Below are positions 27,227-40,028 of a DNA stretch of 64,000 bases, one piece after another. Origin of the DNA: Arenicella xantha (GTDB taxonomy: Bacteria; Pseudomonadota; Gammaproteobacteria; Arenicellales; Arenicellaceae). The position numbers and the translations under genes were made by a program. The stretch lies in assembly GCF_003315245.1 (NCBI RefSeq), contig NZ_QNRT01000001.1, positions 1,323,035 to 1,387,034 of the forward strand. The letters are read 5' to 3'. The notes beneath the pieces were generated by a model, which was given only the letters and a program-made list of their open reading frames with translations, did no database searches and was not told the origin of the DNA. The first letter of the stretch is position 1. Every line of letters starts with the position of its first letter.

Positions 27227-28977
27227 CGGCGGCCGATTTTAGCAATCACAAGAGTCTGCAGTTCATGCAAATCGACAGGCTTGTAGATCACGGATAAACC
27301 ACTGGCTCGAACCTCAGAGATATTCTCTGGCGCAGTATCGCCGGTGACCAAAATTGCTGGAATATCGGAGTTGTACTCTTCCCGAATCGCTTCTATGACG
27401 TCAGTGCCGCGGGCTTTGTCTTTGAGTCTTAAATCGGAAATAATTAGGTCCGGCATCTTGTTTTGTTGAGTTAATAGTTGGTTCACGGATTCAAATGACT
27501 CGCCGATAATAACGTCACAATTCCAGCTGCTTAGTACCAATTGCATGCCGTCGAGTATGGCTTGCTCATCATCGATCACCACCACAAGTTGACCGCTAAG
27601 ATCGTTTTCTTTGATCGCTAAGTCGCCCTCAATGTTAACGCCTAATCCGCTACGGATCTTTAGTGTCACTGTGGTCCCATGACCGTACTCGGAATGTAAA
27701 CTAATTCCAATTTTGGCGATATTACACAACCTTTTTACAATGGCGAGACCGAGTCCTAGGCCTTTTTCTCGGTTTCGTTCAGGGTTGTTGAGTTGTTCAA
27801 ACTCATCGAATACGGAGTCTATTTTTTCGCTCGGAATGCCAATGCCAGTGTCTTCGATGCACAAGCTAATATGATCATCGAGTTTGCTCGCGCTGAGTGT
27901 TACTGAGCCTTCATTAGTGTACTTGACGGCATTGTCGATTAGGTTACGAACTACTCGATACAAAACCGTCGGATCGACGAATACGATAATTTCTTCGTCT
28001 ATTTGGTTGTGAATTTCGATGCGTCCAGCTTTGGCGGCGTATTCATCGCACAGTTGTGCAACTAAGGTGGTCAGCGATACGTGTTTAGGAATAATGTCGA
28101 TGGCTTTGGCGTCGAGCCGTGAAATATCGAGCAGGCTATGCAACATTCCATTCAAGCCTTTGAGCGAGGTACGAATCTTATCGAGAATTTCATGTCCAAG
28201 CGGCTTGGTCTGAACGGGGCCTAGTGCGTCGACAAACAAGCTGATGGCGTTCAGCGGTTGGCGTAAATCGTGGCTCGCCGAAGCAAGAAATCGATCCTTA
28301 GACGCTACGGCCTGTTCGACGGCTTCTTTTTCTCGCGCCAATTCGCGTAAAAGTCGGGCGTTGTTGTATTGGCTCTGAGTAGATCGTATAAACAGCGAGT
28401 TCATGTTCTTGGAAACATAAATCAGCATGGAAACATAGAATATTGCTAGCGCGCCGATGGTGCTATACAGCACGTCGGCCTCGTAGAACATCCGGCCAGC
28501 AAATGGTAACGTGATGCCCAATGTGAAACTAATAAAGCTTGGCTGGTGCGTAAATGTCACGGCCAGAGCCCCAGACACATAGCCAGTGTAGAGCGCTAGA
28601 ATAAACGCTAGGTAGGTGATGTCTCCGGGCGCAAAAAATAGTACCGGTATCATTCCCCATATAAAGCCAACACAAAACGAGCTTCCGGTCACTGCGCGTT
28701 GCCACCGTTGCGGTGAAAACTGAGGCATTGACGGCGTCATGGTCTTATGAAAACGGAACGCAATTGATGAAATCACGACAGAGGCGACTAACCAAAGTAG
28801 CAGTTGCTTAGCGGGGAAAATCTTCCAGATTAAACCGACTGTCAGTACTGCTTGCCCGACTTCCGATAAGAACGATACCGTGGCATGCTCGGCGGTATTT
28901 TTTGCGCGTTCTTCTGCTAGATATAGATTGAAGTCATTTTGCATATGGGCAGGTCTCTTGTGCATGGGCGCTGGCAT
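27223..28977 (-). CDS. Hybrid sensor histidine kinase/response regulator
   Basis: 584 residues. Five or six membrane helices (about 35-190) form a membrane-embedded sensor with no large periplasmic domain. A short coiled coil follows, then HisKA with H236 (SASHDLRQPLNAI). HATPase motifs are the N box (RNLIDNAVKYT), G1 (DTGIGIP) and G2 (GLGLGLAIVKR). The C-terminal receiver has D515 in IISDLRLKD and ends with IYKPVDL. ATGs at 28965 and 28944 are alternative starts; 28944 has the better AGAGA upstream. Its stop overlaps that of the convergent regulator in a shared CTAG. Confidence 0.9.
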   Translation of the reverse strand: MPAPMHKRPAHMQNDFNLYLAEERAKNTAEHATVSFLSEVGQAVLTVGLIWKIFPAKQLLLWLVASVVISSIAFRFHKTMTPSMPQFSPQRWQRAVTGSSFCVGFIWGMIPVLFFAPGDITYLAFILALYTGYVSGALAVTFTHQPSFISFTLGITLPFAGRMFYEADVLYSTIGALAIFYVSMLIYVSKNMNSLFIRSTQSQYNNARLLRELAREKEAVEQAVASKDRFLASASHDLRQPLNAISLFVDALGPVQTKPLGHEILDKIRTSLKGLNGMLHSLLDISRLDAKAIDIIPKHVSLTTLVAQLCDEYAAKAGRIEIHNQIDEEIIVFVDPTVLYRVVRNLIDNAVKYTNEGSVTLSASKLDDHISLCIEDTGIGIPSEKIDSVFDEFEQLNNPERNREKGLGLGLAIVKRLCNIAKIGISLHSEYGHGTTVTLKIRSGLGVNIEGDLAIKENDLSGQLVVVIDDEQAILDGMQLVLSSWNCDVIIGESFESVNQLLTQQNKMPDLIISDLRLKDKARGTDVIEAIREEYNSDIPAILVTGDTAPENISEVRASGLSVIYKPVDLHELQTLVIAKIGRR

Positions 28978-29054
28978 TCAACAGTGCGCGAAAACTCTTG
29001 TAATCATTGAGTTTACACCAGAAAAAAAGGACTCAACAAAAAGCCGTTCTTGCA

Positions 29055-29083
29055 TTGCGAAACGTGATTCAAGCATTTATACT
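29055..29083 (+). promoter_or_regulatory. Sigma-70-type promoter of the atp operon
   Basis: -35 TTGCGA (29055-29060), 17-bp spacer, -10 TATACT (29078-29083), 26 bp before the atpI ATG. The short leader fits a promoter immediately upstream of atpI. Confidence 0.6.
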
Positions 29084-29109
29084 CCGCGAGCAGTAGAAAT
29101 GAGCTATTT

Positions 29110-29553
29110 ATGAATAATTCAGGGCCTTCAGACGACCAACTCAAGCGACGCGTAGTTGAGTCAAAATCAAGGCCGGATTTAATCGCCAAGCTTGCGCTGG
29201 CCCAATTGGCCGCTACGTTAGTCGTTAGTTTGCTTTTTTGGGCCTTTGTGGACACACCAAGCTCGATTTCGGCATTGTTTGGTGGTCTGGTTGTCGCGCT
29301 AGCTAATTTTTATATGGCAGCGAGAATGCGTGTTAAATCGAACACACAAGAAGCGTCTCAAATGCTAGCTCGATTTTATGCCAGCGTCATACTGAAGGTT
29401 TTATTCACTTTGGCAATGATGGTTATATTTATAATCTTCATCAAAGTGTCAATTGCACCGTTTATAATCACTTACCTATTGGTAGCGGTTGCAATAAATA
29501 TGTTGTTTCTGTTGGTTCCCACGAATGATGTTGTTGTCCGGGAAGACCACTGA
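29110..29553 (+). CDS. atpI: ATP synthase subunit I (assembly protein)
   Basis: 147 residues. Charged N terminus followed by four membrane helices (about 26-48, 50-70, 89-112, 114-137). FGGLVVALANFYMAARM near 56-72 matches the AtpI family. Assists c-ring assembly or Mg2+ supply; not essential in E. coli. It is the first gene of the operon, 42 bp before atpB, with the promoter just upstream. Confidence 0.9.
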   Translation: MNNSGPSDDQLKRRVVESKSRPDLIAKLALAQLAATLVVSLLFWAFVDTPSSISALFGGLVVALANFYMAARMRVKSNTQEASQMLARFYASVILKVLFTLAMMVIFIIFIKVSIAPFIITYLLVAVAINMLFLLVPTNDVVVREDH

Positions 29554-29586
29554 ACAAACCACGAAAAAATTTAAAATTTAGTTTGA

Positions 29587-30447
<861 letters not shown>

Positions 30448-30560
30448 ATAGCAGTATATATAGGCAAGCTTCATCCAACGATGGGCTTGCTCAAGGCTCG
30501 TCGGTTATTGATCGCTCTAGATGTATGGCAGAGGGATTGGTAGCGAGACGTTTATAAATG

Positions 30561-30586
30561 TTTTAATTTTAATTTTAATTTTTTAT
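30561..30586 (+). promoter_or_regulatory. U-rich translational enhancer-like element before atpE
   Basis: Three nearly perfect TTTTAA repeats running into a T stretch, about 15-40 nt upstream of the GGAG ribosome site at 30600-30603. In E. coli a U-rich tract upstream of atpE raises its translation so that c subunit is made in excess. The arrangement here suggests the same role. Confidence 0.55.
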
Positions 30587-30600
30587 CTTCATAAAAATAG

Positions 30601-30891
<291 letters not shown>

Positions 30892-30925
30892 TGTCCTGTT
30901 TTAACAAATCAAGAGGAACGAAGAG

Positions 30926-31405
30926 ATGAATATTAATGCGACTTTAATTGGTCAAACCATCACGTTCTTTCTATTTGTTTGGTTCTGCAAGAAATTTGTT
31001 TGGCCTCCTATGATGAACGCCATGCAAGAGCGCCAGAAGCAAATTGCGGACGGTTTAGCTGCGGCTGAACAAGGTCAGCAAGCACAAGAGATCGCGAAAA
31101 AAGAAGCTGCATTGTTGGTTAGCGAAGCTAAATCACAAGCATCTGAAATTGTAGCGAATGCTGAGAAGCGCGGTAACGCCGTTGTTGATGAGGCGAAAGC
31201 TTCAGCGACATCTGAGAAGGAGCGTATTGTCTCTTCCGCTCAAGCTGAGGTTGAACAAGATGTACACAGTGCACGTGAGCAATTGCGTACTCAAGTGTCA
31301 TCTATCGCCGTAGCGGCAGCCAGTAAAATTGTTGGTAAAGAAATCGATGAAACAGCTCATGCAGCGTTGATCGAAGACTTAGTCAAGCAGTTAAAAGCTG
31401 GTTAA
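30926..31405 (+). CDS. atpF: ATP synthase F0 subunit b
   Basis: 159 residues. One N-terminal membrane helix (about 5-25, [17 protein letters not shown]), then a long charged coiled coil rich in A/E/K/Q to the C terminus. It acts as the peripheral stator stalk binding delta. E. coli b has 156 residues. Good AAGAGG ribosome site; 34 bp after atpE. Confidence 0.96.
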   Translation: MNINATLIGQTITFFLFVWFCKKFVWPPMMNAMQERQKQIADGLAAAEQGQQAQEIAKKEAALLVSEAKSQASEIVANAEKRGNAVVDEAKASATSEKERIVSSAQAEVEQDVHSAREQLRTQVSSIAVAAASKIVGKEIDETAHAALIEDLVKQLKAG

Positions 31406-31441
31406 CGCTCATCTTGTTCGCACACCAAACAGGTAAGAAGA

Positions 31442-31978
31442 ATGGCAGATAATGCATCCATTGCTCGACCCTATGCCAAAGCGGTATTTGATCTAGCGCA
31501 AGAGAGTGGCTCATTTGAGAGTTGGTCCGCTGCGCTGGAACATTTGGCTGCGATTAGTCGCGATGAGTCGTTTCAAACGTTGGTCTTGGACCCGCGTACA
31601 AACGATTCGCGCGTCGTTGAACTGTTAGCTGATCTTAGTAAAGACTCGCTACCAGAAGGTGGAACTAACTTCGTTAAATTGTTAGTTCAAAATGACCGTC
31701 TAGGTAGTTTGACCGATATTGGTCAACAATATGAAGAGTTGGTTGCTAAAGCTAAAGCAATTGTTAATGCTGAGGTGATTACCGCAATAGCATTGACCGA
31801 CGATCAGAAAGCATCTTTGAGCTCAGCCCTCGAGACACGCCTTGGAATGAAGGTAAGTCTTGCGCAAACTATTGACGCCAGCCTAGTTGGCGGCGCGGTA
31901 GTAAAGGCTGGTGATATGGTGATTGACGGTTCGGCAAAGGGAAGAATCGAGAAGTTGACGACAACGCTGATGCGTTAG
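31442..31978 (+). CDS. atpH: ATP synthase F1 subunit delta
   Basis: 178 residues (E. coli 177). N-terminal six-helix domain starting ASIARPYAKAVFDLAQE that binds the top of alpha, and a C-terminal part with VGGAVVKAGDMVIDGSAKGR near 150-170, the OSCP/delta signature. Connects the b stalk to F1. Confidence 0.97.
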   Translation: MADNASIARPYAKAVFDLAQESGSFESWSAALEHLAAISRDESFQTLVLDPRTNDSRVVELLADLSKDSLPEGGTNFVKLLVQNDRLGSLTDIGQQYEELVAKAKAIVNAEVITAIALTDDQKASLSSALETRLGMKVSLAQTIDASLVGGAVVKAGDMVIDGSAKGRIEKLTTTLMR

Positions 31979-32019
31979 TCGCCAAATGAAACTTTTATTA
32001 ACGTTGAGGACTTGAAGTC

Positions 32020-33561
32020 ATGACAACGCAATTGAACCCATCTGAAATCAGTAACCTGATTAAAGATCGGATTAAAAATTTTGAAGCATCGGCTGAATCT
32101 CGTACCGAAGGTACGGTCGTAAGCTTAACGGACGGCATCGCACGTATCCACGGTTTGTCCGAAGCGATGCAAGGCGAGATGTTGGAATTCCCTGGTGGCG
32201 TGTACGGACTGGCTCTAAACCTAGAGCAAGATTCTGTTGGCGCGGTAATCATGGGTGACTATAAAAACATCACGGAAGGCGATACCGTTAAATGTACTGG
32301 TCGTATTCTTGAAGTGCCAGTTGGTCGAGCGCTTTTAGGTCGAGTAGTTGATACGCTTGGTAAGCCAATCGATGGTAAAGGCGCAGTAGAAACTACTGAG
32401 ACTTCACCGATTGAAAAAGTTGCGCCTGGTGTTATTGAACGTCAAGGTGTTGATCAGCCGCTAGAAACCGGATTTAAATCGATCGACGCGATGGTGCCGA
32501 TTGGTCGAGGTCAGCGTGAGTTGATCATTGGTGACCGTCAAACTGGTAAAACAGCCGTTGCGATTGACGCGATCATTAACCAAAAAGGCAGTGGCGTAAA
32601 ATGTATCTACGTCGCGATTGGTCAAAAAGCCTCATCAGTAGCCACGGTTGTTCGTAAGCTCGAAGAGCATGGCGCCATGGAATACACCACGATTGTTGCC
32701 GCTAACGCGTCGGATTCGGCTGCATTGCAGTATCTAGCACCGTATGCTGGTTGCACAATGGGTGAATATTTCCGTGACCACGGCGAAGACGCATTGATTG
32801 TCTATGATGATTTATCAAAGCAAGCTGTAGCCTACCGTGAAGTGTCATTATTACTTCGTCGTCCTCCTGGTCGTGAAGCATATCCTGGTGACGTATTCTA
32901 TTTGCACTCTCGTTTATTGGAGCGTTCATCGCGAATCAATGAAGCAGAGGTAGAGCGTCTATCTGGTGTGAAAGGTAAAACCGGTTCACTCACTGCATTG
33001 CCAATTATTGAAACTCAAGCTGGTGACGTATCCGCTTTCGTACCTACCAACGTAATTTCAATTACTGACGGTCAGATCTTTATGGAAACTGACTTGTTTA
33101 ACTCAGGTATTCGTCCTCCGGTTGATCCTGGTTTGTCAGTATCTCGTGTTGGTGGTGCTGCGCAAACTAATATCATTAAAAAGCTTGGCGGTGGTATTCG
33201 TCTAGCATTGGCTCAGTATCGTGAGTTGGCTGCGTTCTCGCAGTTTGCTTCCGACCTTGACGAAGCGACTCGTTCGCAATTGTCACGTGGTGAGCGAGTA
33301 ACTGAGTTGATGAAACAAGCTCAATATTCACCGATGTCTACGGCTGAAATTGCGTTGTCATTGTTTGCTGCAAACGAAGGTTACTTTGATGACGTCGAGA
33401 AAGAGCAAGTTGGTAAATGCGAAGCGGCGATGCAAGCGCATGTCCGTTCTAAGTTCGGTGATTTCATAGACAGCATTAATGCTAACCCTAAACTAACGGA
33501 TGACGTTGTTAAGGGCTTGCACGAAGCGTTGAAAGACTTCAAAGCGAACGGGTCATTCTAG
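32020..33561 (+). CDS. atpA: ATP synthase F1 subunit alpha
   Basis: 513 residues, the same as E. coli. Non-catalytic nucleotide-binding subunit. P-loop [15 protein letters not shown] near 169-183, [15 protein letters not shown] near 262, the ATPase signature [20 protein letters not shown] near 280-299, and arginine finger region [10 protein letters not shown] near 370. Standard position between delta and gamma. Confidence 0.98.
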   Translation: MTTQLNPSEISNLIKDRIKNFEASAESRTEGTVVSLTDGIARIHGLSEAMQGEMLEFPGGVYGLALNLEQDSVGAVIMGDYKNITEGDTVKCTGRILEVPVGRALLGRVVDTLGKPIDGKGAVETTETSPIEKVAPGVIERQGVDQPLETGFKSIDAMVPIGRGQRELIIGDRQTGKTAVAIDAIINQKGSGVKCIYVAIGQKASSVATVVRKLEEHGAMEYTTIVAANASDSAALQYLAPYAGCTMGEYFRDHGEDALIVYDDLSKQAVAYREVSLLLRRPPGREAYPGDVFYLHSRLLERSSRINEAEVERLSGVKGKTGSLTALPIIETQAGDVSAFVPTNVISITDGQIFMETDLFNSGIRPPVDPGLSVSRVGGAAQTNIIKKLGGGIRLALAQYRELAAFSQFASDLDEATRSQLSRGERVTELMKQAQYSPMSTAEIALSLFAANEGYFDDVEKEQVGKCEAAMQAHVRSKFGDFIDSINANPKLTDDVVKGLHEALKDFKANGSF

Positions 33562-33684
33562 CTGAATGGTGCGCTGCTTCACGGCAGTGGCACCATGGCA
33601 CTCAGATCTCCTGAGAACGCAGTACACCTCAGAAGCCAAGAGTCCGTAAAACCATGACTTTAGTTAACAGTACAAGAGAATATT

Positions 33685-34551
33685 ATGGCAGTCGGTAAAG
33701 AAATTCGCGACCAGATCACCAGCGTAAAAAGCACGCAAAAGATCACCAAAGCCATGGAAATGGTGGCGGCGAGTAAAATGCGTAGAGCGCAGGACCGCAT
33801 GTTGGCGGCGCGACCTTATGCTCAAAAAATCCGTTCCGTTGTAGCGCATATTTCGAAAGCTAATTTGGAATATAAACACCCGTTTACCGTTGCTCGTGAC
33901 ATTAAGCGTGTTGGTTATATTGTGGTGAGTTCTGACCGCGGTTTATGTGGTGGATTGAACATGAATGTGTTCCGTAAAACCATGACCGAGATGGCGGACT
34001 GGGATAGCCAAGGCGTTGAGATTGATATTGCGACAATTGGTTCCAAAGCCTTAGCGTATTTTCGGCGTACTGGCGGGAATGTTGTTTCGGAAGCATCTAA
34101 CTATGGTGATAAGCCAAATCTAGATGATCTTCTCGGTGCTATTTTGTCGATGTTAACGGCGTATGAAGAAGGACGTATTGATCGCCTGTATGTGGTTTCA
34201 AACGATTTTGTTAATACCATGACGCAATCCCCTACTTCGTTGCAGTTGTTACCGGTGGTCGCTGATAAAGAAGCGAGCGCTGAAGTTCCTGCATTGTTTG
34301 ATTATATCTACGAGCCTGAGGCAAAACCGATTCTTGATGTTGTATTAAAACGTTACGTCGAATCGCAGATTTACCAAGCCGTGGTCGAGAATGTTGCATG
34401 TGAACAGTCGGCTCGAATGGTCGCAATGAAATCGGCCAGTGATAATGCCGGCGATCTTATTGGTGAGCTTCAGTTGGTATACAACAAAGCGCGACAAGCA
34501 GCGATTACTCAAGAAATCTCTGAGATTGTGAGTGGTGCCGCTGCGGTTTAA
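33685..34551 (+). CDS. atpG: ATP synthase F1 subunit gamma
   Basis: 288 residues (E. coli 287). Central rotor shaft made of the N- and C-terminal helices: [20 protein letters not shown] near 5-24 and [14 protein letters not shown] middle, ending with the signature [31 protein letters not shown] near 77-87 is conserved. The 123-bp gap from atpA is longer than usual. Confidence 0.97.
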   Translation: MAVGKEIRDQITSVKSTQKITKAMEMVAASKMRRAQDRMLAARPYAQKIRSVVAHISKANLEYKHPFTVARDIKRVGYIVVSSDRGLCGGLNMNVFRKTMTEMADWDSQGVEIDIATIGSKALAYFRRTGGNVVSEASNYGDKPNLDDLLGAILSMLTAYEEGRIDRLYVVSNDFVNTMTQSPTSLQLLPVVADKEASAEVPALFDYIYEPEAKPILDVVLKRYVESQIYQAVVENVACEQSARMVAMKSASDNAGDLIGELQLVYNKARQAAITQEISEIVSGAAAV

Positions 34552-34621
34552 GCCCATCGGTACGAAGTCATACTCTAGCAGTTAGAACATTTTTAGAAAG
34601 AATTTAAAATTTAGTATTTAA

Positions 34622-36013
<1,392 letters not shown>

Positions 36014-36100
36014 GCTTATTTCGCTACGCTTTGCTCATTCGAAATCGTGATGTCGGCTGTTTAGTCGGCGTCACGCCACGAGCAGATTGAGAGAAATGTT

Positions 36101-36517
36101 ATGAGTACAATGCAAGTCGAAGTAGTCAGCGCTGAGAATGAAATCTTTTCAGGTGAAGCGACTATGTTGATCGCCACCGCGACATCTGGAGAACTGGGTA
36201 TTTATCCTCAACATACTCCGTTGTTAACCAGTCTTAAACCTGGCGATGTACGTGTACAGACAGCCGATGGCGAAGAGCAAGTTATCTACGTGTCCGGTGG
36301 TATTCTTGAGGTGACACCGAAGAAGGTTACAGTGTTGTCCGATACTGCGATCCGAGCGGATGATTTAGATGAAGCAGCTGCCTTGGATGCCCAGCGTAAA
36401 GCAGAGCAAGCGTTGAAAGACAGCAAAGCTGATATCGATTACGCCCGAGCGAGAGCTGAATTGGCACAAGCCGCAGCGCAACTACAAGCACTAAAAAAAC
36501 GCATGAAACGACGTTAG
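36101..36517 (+). CDS. atpC: ATP synthase F1 subunit epsilon
   Basis: 138 residues (E. coli 139). N-terminal beta sandwich ([36 protein letters not shown] near 30-48) and C-terminal two-helix regulatory arm ([13 protein letters not shown]). Inhibitory regulator and rotor part. It is the last gene of the operon, followed by a strong terminator. Confidence 0.97.
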   Translation: MSTMQVEVVSAENEIFSGEATMLIATATSGELGIYPQHTPLLTSLKPGDVRVQTADGEEQVIYVSGGILEVTPKKVTVLSDTAIRADDLDEAAALDAQRKAEQALKDSKADIDYARARAELAQAAAQLQALKKRMKRR

Positions 36518-36536
36518 AACTTGTTTTAGCGACGAT

Positions 36537-36572
36537 AAAGCCCGTTACTTTCTGAGTAGTGGGCTTTTTTTT
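36537..36572 (+). terminator. Rho-independent terminator of the atp operon
   Basis: AAAGCCC (36537-36543) pairs with GGGCTTT (36561-36567); an inner TACT/AGTA extends the stem, and the distal arm runs into eight T. It begins 20 bp after the atpC stop. Confidence 0.9.
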
Positions 36573-36687
36573 GGCTTACCGGTATAGAAATGGCAAGTTT
36601 ATGGTTTATTAACGCAAAGCAGTGAATTTACCTAACATCGCCCTTATCTGATATAAATAGGCAACCACAATTTTAGAGGACACATAA

Positions 36688-37275
36688 ATGGGCACTGGTA
36701 CTATTCTTCTTATCGTCTTTATCGCAGTAGTGCTGTTTGGCATTAGCATGTACAACCGTTTGGTAGCCGGCCGTAATGGTTACAAAAATGCGTTTGCGCA
36801 GATCGACGTGCAGCTGACCCGCCGTCACGATTTGATCCCAAATTTAGTGGAAACGGCTAAAGGCTATATGGCTCATGAAAAGGATACCTTAGAGGCGGTT
36901 ATTCAAGCTCGTAACACCGCTGTGTCGGGGTTAAGTGCTGCAAAAGCCGATCCCACTGATCCGAATGCTATGAAAGAGCTAGGACAAGCGGAACAAGGGT
37001 TAACTGGAGCGCTAGGTAGACTGTTTGCTTTGTCGGAATCGTATCCTGACCTTAAAGCTAATGAAAACATGATGCAATTGTCGGAAGAGCTGACTACCAC
37101 TGAAAACAAAGTATCGTTTGCACGCCAGGCGTATAACGATTCCGTGATGCTATATAACAATCTTCGGGAGCAATTCCCAAGTAATTTCATTGCCAGTTGG
37201 TTTACTTTTAAACCGGCAGAGCTATTGGAATTAGAAGACGAAAAAATGCGTGAAGTTCCAAAAGTATCATTCTAG
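36688..37275 (+). CDS. LemA family membrane protein
   Basis: 195 residues. One N-terminal membrane helix (about 4-22), then an alpha-helical cytoplasmic or periplasmic body. Family signature YNRLVAGRNGYKNAFAQIDVQLTRRHDLIPNLVET spans about 22-57, with SFARQAYNDSVMLYN near 143. Molecular role is unclear. LemA genes often pair with M48 proteases, as here with the gene 83 bp downstream. Confidence 0.93.
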   Translation: MGTGTILLIVFIAVVLFGISMYNRLVAGRNGYKNAFAQIDVQLTRRHDLIPNLVETAKGYMAHEKDTLEAVIQARNTAVSGLSAAKADPTDPNAMKELGQAEQGLTGALGRLFALSESYPDLKANENMMQLSEELTTTENKVSFARQAYNDSVMLYNNLREQFPSNFIASWFTFKPAELLELEDEKMREVPKVSF

Positions 37276-37289
37276 TTAGGTAAGACTGC

Positions 37290-37320
37290 TAAGGCGATAC
37301 AACAACGTTGTATCGCCTTA
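37290..37320 (+). other. Perfect 13-bp hairpin between lemA and the M48 gene
   Basis: TAAGGCGATACAA (37290-37302), 5-nt loop, and its exact complement (37308-37320). There is no T run, so a stability or processing element seems more likely than a terminator. It may set the ratio of lemA to protease expression. Confidence 0.6.
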
Positions 37321-37358
37321 CTCGTATCAACAGCCAGTAGGTATAGGACGCTGCCTTT

Positions 37359-39338
37359 ATGAATTTTTTCGAACATCAAGCGCGCGCACGTAAACAATCG
37401 CGTTGGATCATCATCGCGTTTATTGTCGTGACGTTGCTGATTGTGTTGGCGATAGACCTAATCGTTATGGCCGTTTTCGCCGTACAAGCGCCGGTGGCTG
37501 ATGGTGTTAACTATGTGTCACAAGGTGCTTTTTCACAGTTTACCAATCCAGATGCATGGATCGCCAACTCAGGCATTCTATTAATAAGTAGTGGCGCGAC
37601 AGCCGGACTCATCGGTCTTGCTAGTCTCGGCAAAATTGCCAGCTTACGCAGCGGTGGCGGCAAAGTCGCACGTGATATGGGCGCAACCATTGTCACAGCC
37701 GACACTCGCGATCCGCTTAGACGTCGTTTATACAACGTGGTAGAAGAGATTTCATTGGCTTCTGGTGCACCGGTTCCAGAAGTTTATGTGATGGAAAATG
37801 AACCCGGTATCAATGCGTTTGCGGCTGGATATACGGCGGCTGATGCTGCAGTAGCGGTTACTCAAGGTGCACTAGAAAAACTTAGTCGTAGTGAGCTACA
37901 AGGTGTTATCGCGCATGAGTTCAGCCATATCTTTAATGGAGATATGCGTATCAATATCCGCATGATGGGGATTATTTTTGGGATTACCGTAATCGCTATT
38001 GCTGGACGAAAGTTTTTACACGCTACTAGTTTTCGCCGCTCATCTTCACGTGATAATAATGCCGGTGCAGTAGTCGCAATCGGTTTAGGATTAATGGTCG
38101 TAGGCTACATTGGGCTGTTCTTCGCGCGGTGGATGAAATCGGCACTTTCTCGCCAACGCGAATACCTCGCTGATGCGTCTGCCGTTCAATTTACCCGAGA
38201 CCCGAGCAGTATTGCTGGCGCGCTTAAAAAAATTGCGGCATACAGTCATTCGTCCTATTTGAAAGGTGATGCTGAAGAAGTCAGCCACATGTTGTTTGGA
38301 AGTGGCTATCGGCAGTTTATGTTTGCCACACATCCACCACTCGAAAAGCGCATCGAGCGTATCGAAAAGCGCTTCGACCCAAGTGAGATCACTGCTTTGG
38401 CCGCTAAGTTACGGAGTAACGAGCACCGCGAGCACGAAGAAGCTACCATTGCCGCACAAGAGCAACAGCGTAAAGCCGAAAAGAAGAAATCTGGTGGCAT
38501 CTTCGATATAGAAAATATTATCAGCAATATTGGCAATCCTGATGTTGAACGAATCGCCGCTGCGGCGATGTTAACTGCTTCTATATCTGACGGCTTGTCG
38601 AGCGCGGCACACAGTCTGGAGTGGGCGCCAGAAGTAATGCTCTATTGCCTACTCGACAACGACCAAGCGTTACGCGATCAGCAGCTTATGATCGTAATTG
38701 AAAAAATGGGCGATATCAGTGAGCAAAAGCTACAACACTTGTTAACCGCGCATGGCACCGTACGCGCTGATCAACGTCTCCCGCTATTGGAAATTTGTTT
38801 TCCAAGCCTCAAACGTCGCCCTTTTACCGATGTTGAGAAGCTTTTGGCTACGGTCGACCTCATGGCATCGGTTGATAATCGAATTGATTCTTTCGAGTAT
38901 TTATTGTCGCGCCTAATCAAACAATATATGCACGAGGCTAACATTCCGAGTAAGACACGATTGCACGGTTCTAAGAAATTATCATCTTGCGTTGGCGAAC
39001 TAACTACGGTTGTTAGCGTGGTCGCTGCACATGGTCAAAATAGCCAGTCCGCGGCTGGCTTACAGGCGGCTCAAAAAGCTTTCCGAGCCGGTATGGCGGT
39101 AGCTGATATTAATCATACCAATTTAAGTTTCACAGACAATTGGCATGAGGAAGTTGATAAGGCCATAGATAAGCTTGATAACTTAACCTCTAAAGATAAG
39201 TCGACCGTGGTTGCGGTTTTGGTGCGAACTGTATTGGATGACCGCAAAATAATTACAGAAGAACACGAAATGTTGCGCGTGCTGTGTTCTTTAATTCATG
39301 TACCGTTGCCGATTTTAAACGAAGTCGCATCTGTTTAA
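37359..39338 (+). CDS. M48 family membrane metallopeptidase with long C-terminal extension
   Basis: 659 residues, more than twice HtpX (about 290). Two N-terminal membrane helices (about 18-42 and 66-88). The zinc motif HEFSH (H186, E187, H190) has third ligand E268 in QREYLADASAV, and another membrane pair lies between them. A charged linker (about 350-385, KAEKKK) leads to a mostly helical C-terminal region of about 270 residues with no motif I can name; its two-lobed acidic helices faintly recall TerB-like domains. It probably degrades membrane or misfolded proteins with LemA. Confidence 0.88.
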   Translation: MNFFEHQARARKQSRWIIIAFIVVTLLIVLAIDLIVMAVFAVQAPVADGVNYVSQGAFSQFTNPDAWIANSGILLISSGATAGLIGLASLGKIASLRSGGGKVARDMGATIVTADTRDPLRRRLYNVVEEISLASGAPVPEVYVMENEPGINAFAAGYTAADAAVAVTQGALEKLSRSELQGVIAHEFSHIFNGDMRINIRMMGIIFGITVIAIAGRKFLHATSFRRSSSRDNNAGAVVAIGLGLMVVGYIGLFFARWMKSALSRQREYLADASAVQFTRDPSSIAGALKKIAAYSHSSYLKGDAEEVSHMLFGSGYRQFMFATHPPLEKRIERIEKRFDPSEITALAAKLRSNEHREHEEATIAAQEQQRKAEKKKSGGIFDIENIISNIGNPDVERIAAAAMLTASISDGLSSAAHSLEWAPEVMLYCLLDNDQALRDQQLMIVIEKMGDISEQKLQHLLTAHGTVRADQRLPLLEICFPSLKRRPFTDVEKLLATVDLMASVDNRIDSFEYLLSRLIKQYMHEANIPSKTRLHGSKKLSSCVGELTTVVSVVAAHGQNSQSAAGLQAAQKAFRAGMAVADINHTNLSFTDNWHEEVDKAIDKLDNLTSKDKSTVVAVLVRTVLDDRKIITEEHEMLRVLCSLIHVPLPILNEVASV

Positions 39339-39411
39339 GCTGGTTCAGCTACATGTTTATGTCGATGTGTTTTGTGTTAGGCGAGTTTGTTTTCAATCGA
39401 ACTAACTACGC

Positions 39412-39942
39412 ATGAGTCCACACTACACTAATTTGGCCAAATACCCGATTTGGCTACGTGATACGCCGAACGCGGTACATCGCTTCGAACCGCGCTTGCA
39501 AACTTTGATTACGGATAAGGGTTCACTTACCGCCGCACTCATTCGCTTAGGTCGAGGAGCCTTTCGGGTCAGAGTCTTGCGGCAAGCTATTGCCTTGCCG
39601 TATTTTCACGAACAAAGGAAACTCGCTAGGCCACTTTCAGCCGCCGCAATGATTCGCGAGGTAGAGTTGTTGGTGCATGATGTGCCGGTGGTTTATGCGC
39701 GCAGCATTGTGCCGTTAACGCTGGTCAGCCAAGGTAGAAGTGGCCTTGCTAATCTCGGCCGCACGCCGTTGGGGCATCTATTGTTTAAGGATGGACGAAT
39801 ACGAGTTTCCAAGCGCGAGTTCTCGACCCCAGAATTGAATACTACCGTGTTAGCAGCGAGGCGGACTCCTTATGACTATCAGGGATCGACCATTTTAGTG
39901 AGTGAATTCTTTCTACCAGCAATCTACTCTTTTCTGACTTGA
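39412..39942 (+). CDS. ubiC: Chorismate--pyruvate lyase (UbiC family)
   Basis: 176 residues. Converts chorismate to 4-hydroxybenzoate and pyruvate, the first step of ubiquinone synthesis. Family features: TDKGSLTAALI near 34, AAMIREVELLVHDVPVVYARSIVPL with R and E positions near 80-101, LGRTPLGHLLF near 115, ARRTPYDYQGSTILVSEFFLP near 148-168. Divergent from E. coli UbiC but the whole pattern is kept. ubiA does not follow it here. Ends before a bidirectional terminator shared with hppA. Confidence 0.85.
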   Translation: MSPHYTNLAKYPIWLRDTPNAVHRFEPRLQTLITDKGSLTAALIRLGRGAFRVRVLRQAIALPYFHEQRKLARPLSAAAMIREVELLVHDVPVVYARSIVPLTLVSQGRSGLANLGRTPLGHLLFKDGRIRVSKREFSTPELNTTVLAARRTPYDYQGSTILVSEFFLPAIYSFLT

Positions 39943-39977
39943 ATAGGCTAATACACGCGAACTAGCGAACTAGGAAT

Positions 39978-40008
39978 AAAAAAGAGCCAGCAATGCTGGC
40001 TCCTTTTT
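39978..40008. terminator. Bidirectional terminator between ubiC and hppA
   Basis: GAGCCAGC (39984-39991), 3-nt loop, GCTGGCTC (39995-40002), with six A before the stem and five T after it, so it works for both convergent genes. Confidence 0.88.
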
Positions 40009-40028
40009 AACAACCTAGTAGAACTCGT

